Assembly (NCBI GenBank): GCA_902776285.1
Contig: CACYPK010000007.1
Span: forward strand, 1-64,000
DNA length: 64,000 nt
Reading direction: 5' to 3'
Source: an uncultured Eubacteriales bacterium
Lineage (GTDB): Bacteria; Bacillota; Clostridia; Peptostreptococcales; Anaerovoracaceae
Shown: piece by piece, positions 61,635-64,000 of the stretch
How the letters are laid out: each line of letters begins with the position of its first letter
Position numbering within the stretch: position 1 is the stretch's first letter
Made by a program: the position numbers and the translations under genes
The notes under the pieces: model-generated
What the model was told of the DNA's origin: nothing
Databases searched by the model: none
Seen by the model: the letters and a program-made list of their open reading frames with translations, nothing else

Positions 61635-62384
61635 CTAGGCTACTAACAAGGACTGAATTCTGTACTGAACAGGGCTCAGTCCTTTTAGCTTGCCCTTGAT
61701 CCGTTGATGATTGTAATAATAGATATATTTCTCAAGTTCCTCTCGGAATTCTTCTATATTTTCGAATTCTCTAAGATACAGCAGCTCCGACTTCAGCAAG
61801 CCGAAGAAGTTCTCCATAACAGCATTGTCCAAGCAATTGCCTTTCCTCGACATGCTTTGACGTATGCCTTTCTCTTTTAAACGATGTTGGTATCTTTTGT
61901 GCTGGTATTGCCAACCCTGATCCGAATGGAAGATCAGGTCAGTGTTATTCGGGATCTTCTCAAATGCCTTGTCGAGCATGTCCATGACTTGCCCAAGATG
62001 AGGCCGCTCGCTTATGTTGTAACTTATGATCTCGCCGTTATACATATCCAGGATCGGAGACAGATACAGTTTCTTTCCAAACAACGAGAATTCTGTTATG
62101 TCTGTCGTCCATTTCTGGTTTGGCGCATCAGCGTGGAAGTTTCTGTCGATCAGGTTAGGAGCGACTTTTCCTATCTCGCCCTTGTATGAGCGGTACCTCT
62201 TGATGCGGACCTGGCACTTCAGTCCCAGATCTTTCATAAGCCGACTCACGGTCTTATGGTTGATGACATATCCGCGGTTCCTCATCTCCAAAGTTATCCT
62301 GCGATAACCGTATCTTCCTTGGTTTTCATGGTAGATAGCGGTTATCTCTTCTTTTTCGACGCGATACTTGTCCGGCCGCAGCAT
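61635..62384 (-). CDS. IS3-family transposase OrfB (DDE integrase core)
   Basis: 249 aa from its first ATG; the frame is open further upstream to about 62490, through PRSTYYYYLKR, which is normally part of the OrfAB fusion. Catalytic residues: Asp in WTTDITEF, Asp in FHSDQGWQY and Glu in NAVMENFFGLLKSE. Expressed as a fusion by frameshift at the end of orfA. Confidence 0.93.
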   Translation of the reverse strand: MLRPDKYRVEKEEITAIYHENQGRYGYRRITLEMRNRGYVINHKTVSRLMKDLGLKCQVRIKRYRSYKGEIGKVAPNLIDRNFHADAPNQKWTTDITEFSLFGKKLYLSPILDMYNGEIISYNISERPHLGQVMDMLDKAFEKIPNNTDLIFHSDQGWQYQHKRYQHRLKEKGIRQSMSRKGNCLDNAVMENFFGLLKSELLYLREFENIEEFREELEKYIYYYNHQRIKGKLKGLSPVQYRIQSLLVA

Positions 62385-62479
62385 CCGTTTCAGATAGTAG
62401 TAATAGGTGCTTCTTGGAACACCTGCAACCTTTAGAAGATCGTTGAGCGGATACTTCTGCCTTAGCTCGGAAATGACCG

Positions 62480-62998
62480 TTACTTTTTCTTCTGTTCTGA
62501 TTTTTCCCGCTCGAGAACTAAGGCGTTCAATTTTTTTAAGTATTCATTCTCCATGCGAAGACGCTGGACTTCCGCCAGAAGGTCTTCGTTCTCATTGACA
62601 TTTTTCTTTGGTTTGGAGGAATTCTTCTTTCCCATGTTTTTTCGTCCTCGTCGTTCTTCAAGAAGGGCTTCTGGGCCTTCTTCATAATATATGCGCTCCC
62701 ATTTGCCTACTGTTGTAGCACTAGGGATGCAAAAAAGATTAGCTGCCTCTGTTATTGAAAGGCTGTTTGTGTGCATATATTCTACGACATGTATTTTGAA
62801 TTCACCACTATATGTTGCTGATACTTTTAATAAGCCTTCCGCACCATGTTGTTCATACAAATGAACCCAGCGCCTCAATTGTGCTTTTGGCATCTCGTAT
62901 TTCCTTGACAACGTTTCAAATCCACCATTCGTTCCTGATAGGTACTCTTTGACTACGCTAAGTCTAAACTCATCTGAATACTTTCTTTTTCTTGACAT
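62480..62998 (-). CDS. IS3-family transposase OrfA
   Basis: 172 aa. Two helix-turn-helix units (about 1-55 and 60-115, each with a Trp at the end, RRWVHLYE and GKWERIYYEEG) and a C-terminal leucine-zipper-like coil. Near the stop the sequence GAAAAAG (minus strand, 62483-62489) offers an A-rich slip site for a -1 frameshift into OrfB. Confidence 0.92.
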   Translation of the reverse strand: MSRKRKYSDEFRLSVVKEYLSGTNGGFETLSRKYEMPKAQLRRWVHLYEQHGAEGLLKVSATYSGEFKIHVVEYMHTNSLSITEAANLFCIPSATTVGKWERIYYEEGPEALLEERRGRKNMGKKNSSKPKKNVNENEDLLAEVQRLRMENEYLKKLNALVLEREKSEQKKK

Positions 62999-63047
62999 AA
63001 CAAAACCCCTTTCGTCAGATTCTGTCTAACAAAAGGGGTTCACTTCA

Positions 63048-63066
63048 CAATGCGCGGGATCTTTTA
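63048..63066 (+). terminator. Right target repeat and right arm of the split htrA terminator
   Basis: CAA (63048-63050) then TGCGCGGGATCTTTTA. Confidence 0.75.
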
Positions 63067-63087
63067 TTGCTGATTTATAGGTGGTGG

Positions 63088-63774
63088 TCAGTCGATGTCG
63101 CCCATGGACTCCATCTTCTTGCCCAGCGCGAAGACGAATTCCTTCAGAGCCTTCACGTGCGCGTCGGCCTCGAGCCTTGCCTCATTGGCGCGGCCCCCGT
63201 TTATGGCCTCCATGATGCGGTTGTGCTGCTCAGCGGTCGACTCATAAAGCGAGAAATCGTCATAGTACAGATATCTGAATCTGAGCGAGAGCTCCTGCAC
63301 ATACTTGACCAGTTCGCTCAGAGTCTCGTTGCCGCTGCACTTCACGATGAAGTTGTGGAACTTCTCGTCGAGATCGATGATGATCTCTTTGTCATCGGCT
63401 TTTTCTATAGCCTCTTCGTATTCGCCGGCAATGGCCTTGAGTTCTTTCTTCTCATCTTCGGTGATCCTCTGGGCGGCCAGCTTGGCTACGAAGCCCTCCA
63501 TATCTTCTCTGACTTCGAATACGTCAAGCATGTCTTTGATGGAGATGTTGGCGACGTAAGCGCCGCGTCTCGGCTCCACCTTGACAAGACCGTCATCGGC
63601 AAGCCTTTTGATAGCCTCTCTTATCGGCGTACGGCTCACATTCATCTTCTCGGAAAGGTCTATCTCCATCAGTCTCGTCTGAGAGACGATTTCTCCGGTA
63701 AGGATCTTGTGCTTTAATTCCAGATACACCAGGTCCTTTAACGGCTTCTGCACCTTAAGTTGAATATCAGTCAT
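63088..63774 (-). CDS. GntR-family regulator, FCD subfamily
   Basis: 228 aa. N-terminal winged helix (about 12-75, signature NVSRTPIREAIKRLADDGL) and an all-helical FCD domain with metal-ligand-type Asp/His positions (DLDEKFHNFIVK, TAEQHNRIMEAI). It starts 15 nt after ispE on the same strand. The regulon is not evident; co-transcription with ispE is common in Clostridia. Confidence 0.93.
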   Translation of the reverse strand: MTDIQLKVQKPLKDLVYLELKHKILTGEIVSQTRLMEIDLSEKMNVSRTPIREAIKRLADDGLVKVEPRRGAYVANISIKDMLDVFEVREDMEGFVAKLAAQRITEDEKKELKAIAGEYEEAIEKADDKEIIIDLDEKFHNFIVKCSGNETLSELVKYVQELSLRFRYLYYDDFSLYESTAEQHNRIMEAINGGRANEARLEADAHVKALKEFVFALGKKMESMGDID

Positions 63775-63789
63775 AAATTCCCCCTCTAT

Positions 63790-64000
63790 TTATCTGCCGC
63801 TGTCTGTCAGCCATGCTCTTATCGAGCAGTCTTCTTCGATCAGCTCAGCCAGAGCGGTCATGCCTCTTCTGGCTTTATTTACATCTTCATAATAGGCGAC
63901 CATTGTAGGGCCGCTCCCGCTCATCAGAAGTTCCTTCGCGTCGAGCCTTTCTTCCATAAAGCTCTTTAGGATAGCAGCCTTCCGGTCTGCCTTGAGCGTG
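63790..64000 (-). CDS. ispE: 4-diphosphocytidyl-2-C-methyl-D-erythritol kinase, C-terminal part
   Basis: The last 69 or so codons of a gene that continues beyond the window. The GHMP-kinase phosphate loop near the C-terminus reads LMSGSGPTMVAYYED, as in IspE of the MEP isoprenoid pathway. Ends in SIRAWLTDSGR. Confidence 0.8.
   Translation of the reverse strand, partial: TLKADRKAAILKSFMEERLDAKELLMSGSGPTMVAYYEDVNKARRGMTALAELIEEDCSIRAWLTDSGR

Larger units (their letters stand above)
61595..63047 (-). mobile_element. IS3-family insertion sequence, complete, 1453 bp
   Basis: Ends are imperfect inverted repeats. Left is TGAACTGACCCC then AAAATGTTAGACA (61595-61619); the right, read inward, is TGAAGTGAACCCC then TTTTGTTAGACA (63047-63023). 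OrfA and OrfB lie on the minus strand in overlapping frames. The 3-bp direct repeat CAA flanks it. Nothing looks broken, so it may still move. Confidence 0.9.

Noticed and set aside
1-64000. CRISPR array or prophage
   Set aside because: No regular repeat-spacer series, cas genes, phage structural genes or integrase were seen.

Overview
The window looks like a chromosomal segment of a strictly anaerobic Bacillota (Clostridia/Eubacteriales, plausibly a gut organism). The signs are oxygen-sensitive glycyl-radical chemistry, AGGAGG-type ribosome sites on most genes, DUF1846/DUF1934 proteins, a glucitol-type PTS with GutM, and many hairpin terminators. There is no rRNA, CRISPR array or prophage. 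The only mobile element is one complete IS3-type insertion sequence near the right end. This was read by eye from sequence; no database search was run.

Layout. 0-3.3 kb: a YbhJ-like aconitase-family hydratase with a divergent GntR regulator. 3.4-8.6 kb: a minus-strand operon of a Na/Pi-cotransporter-family protein, a glycyl-radical activase and a glycyl-radical enzyme. The latter matches 4-hydroxyproline dehydratase (HypD) at every active-site position I can recall. The operon leader looks like a yybP-ykoY (Mn2+) riboswitch with an overlapping terminator. 8.6-12.4 kb: a ferredoxin-type aldo/keto reductase, a zinc-ribbon protein, a PIG-L deacetylase and an ATP-grasp ligase. 12.4-25.1 kb: the most striking locus, a self-contained polyol phosphotransferase pathway. 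It has glucitol-type EIIA, EIIB(C) and EIIC, GutM, its own HPr and Enzyme I, a split transketolase, a small transaldolase, a divergent triosephosphate-isomerase-like enzyme, a YjbQ protein, a class II aldolase, a SAF-domain dehydrogenase and a SorC regulator. 25-29 kb: a SHOCT protein, a two-component system overlapping a DUF4342 gene, and a CorA-like transporter.

29-36 kb: an MBOAT/SGNH acyl-transfer pair, then a hybrid histidine kinase translationally coupled to an orphan solute-binding lipoprotein, and a LysR regulator. 37-42.3 kb: a lipid-related block with a lipase-like protein carrying a polytopic C-terminus, a YgjV protein, and a PAP2 / CDP-alcohol phosphatidyltransferase / VTT triple fusion. 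42.4-44.1 kb: a small lipoprotein, an XRE regulator and a tiny peptide ORF. 44.2-52.3 kb: an eight-gene operon with an RraA-type aldolase, divergent PxpB/PxpC/PxpA (5-oxoprolinase-like), a dicarboxylate/amino-acid symporter relative, an aminotransferase, a glycerate-dehydrogenase-like enzyme and a MOFRL glycerate kinase, with a divergent LysR regulator. 53.7-57.5 kb: a D-glycerate module (second glycerate kinase, GntP permease, CdaR regulator). 57.6-61.6 kb: tRNA-Thr, a small membrane peptide, DUF1846, DUF1934 and HtrA. 61.6-63.05 kb: the IS element, sitting exactly in the stem-loop of the htrA terminator. The window ends with a GntR regulator and the 3' end of ispE.

How the genes fit together. 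The polyol locus could import and phosphorylate a sugar alcohol, oxidise it, isomerise and cleave it, and feed the pieces to transketolase/transaldolase without any PTS protein from elsewhere. The 44-57 kb modules converge on D-glycerate: one branch reaches it from an amino acid by transamination and reduction, the other imports it. Both end with a glycerate kinase, and the two kinases belong to unrelated families.
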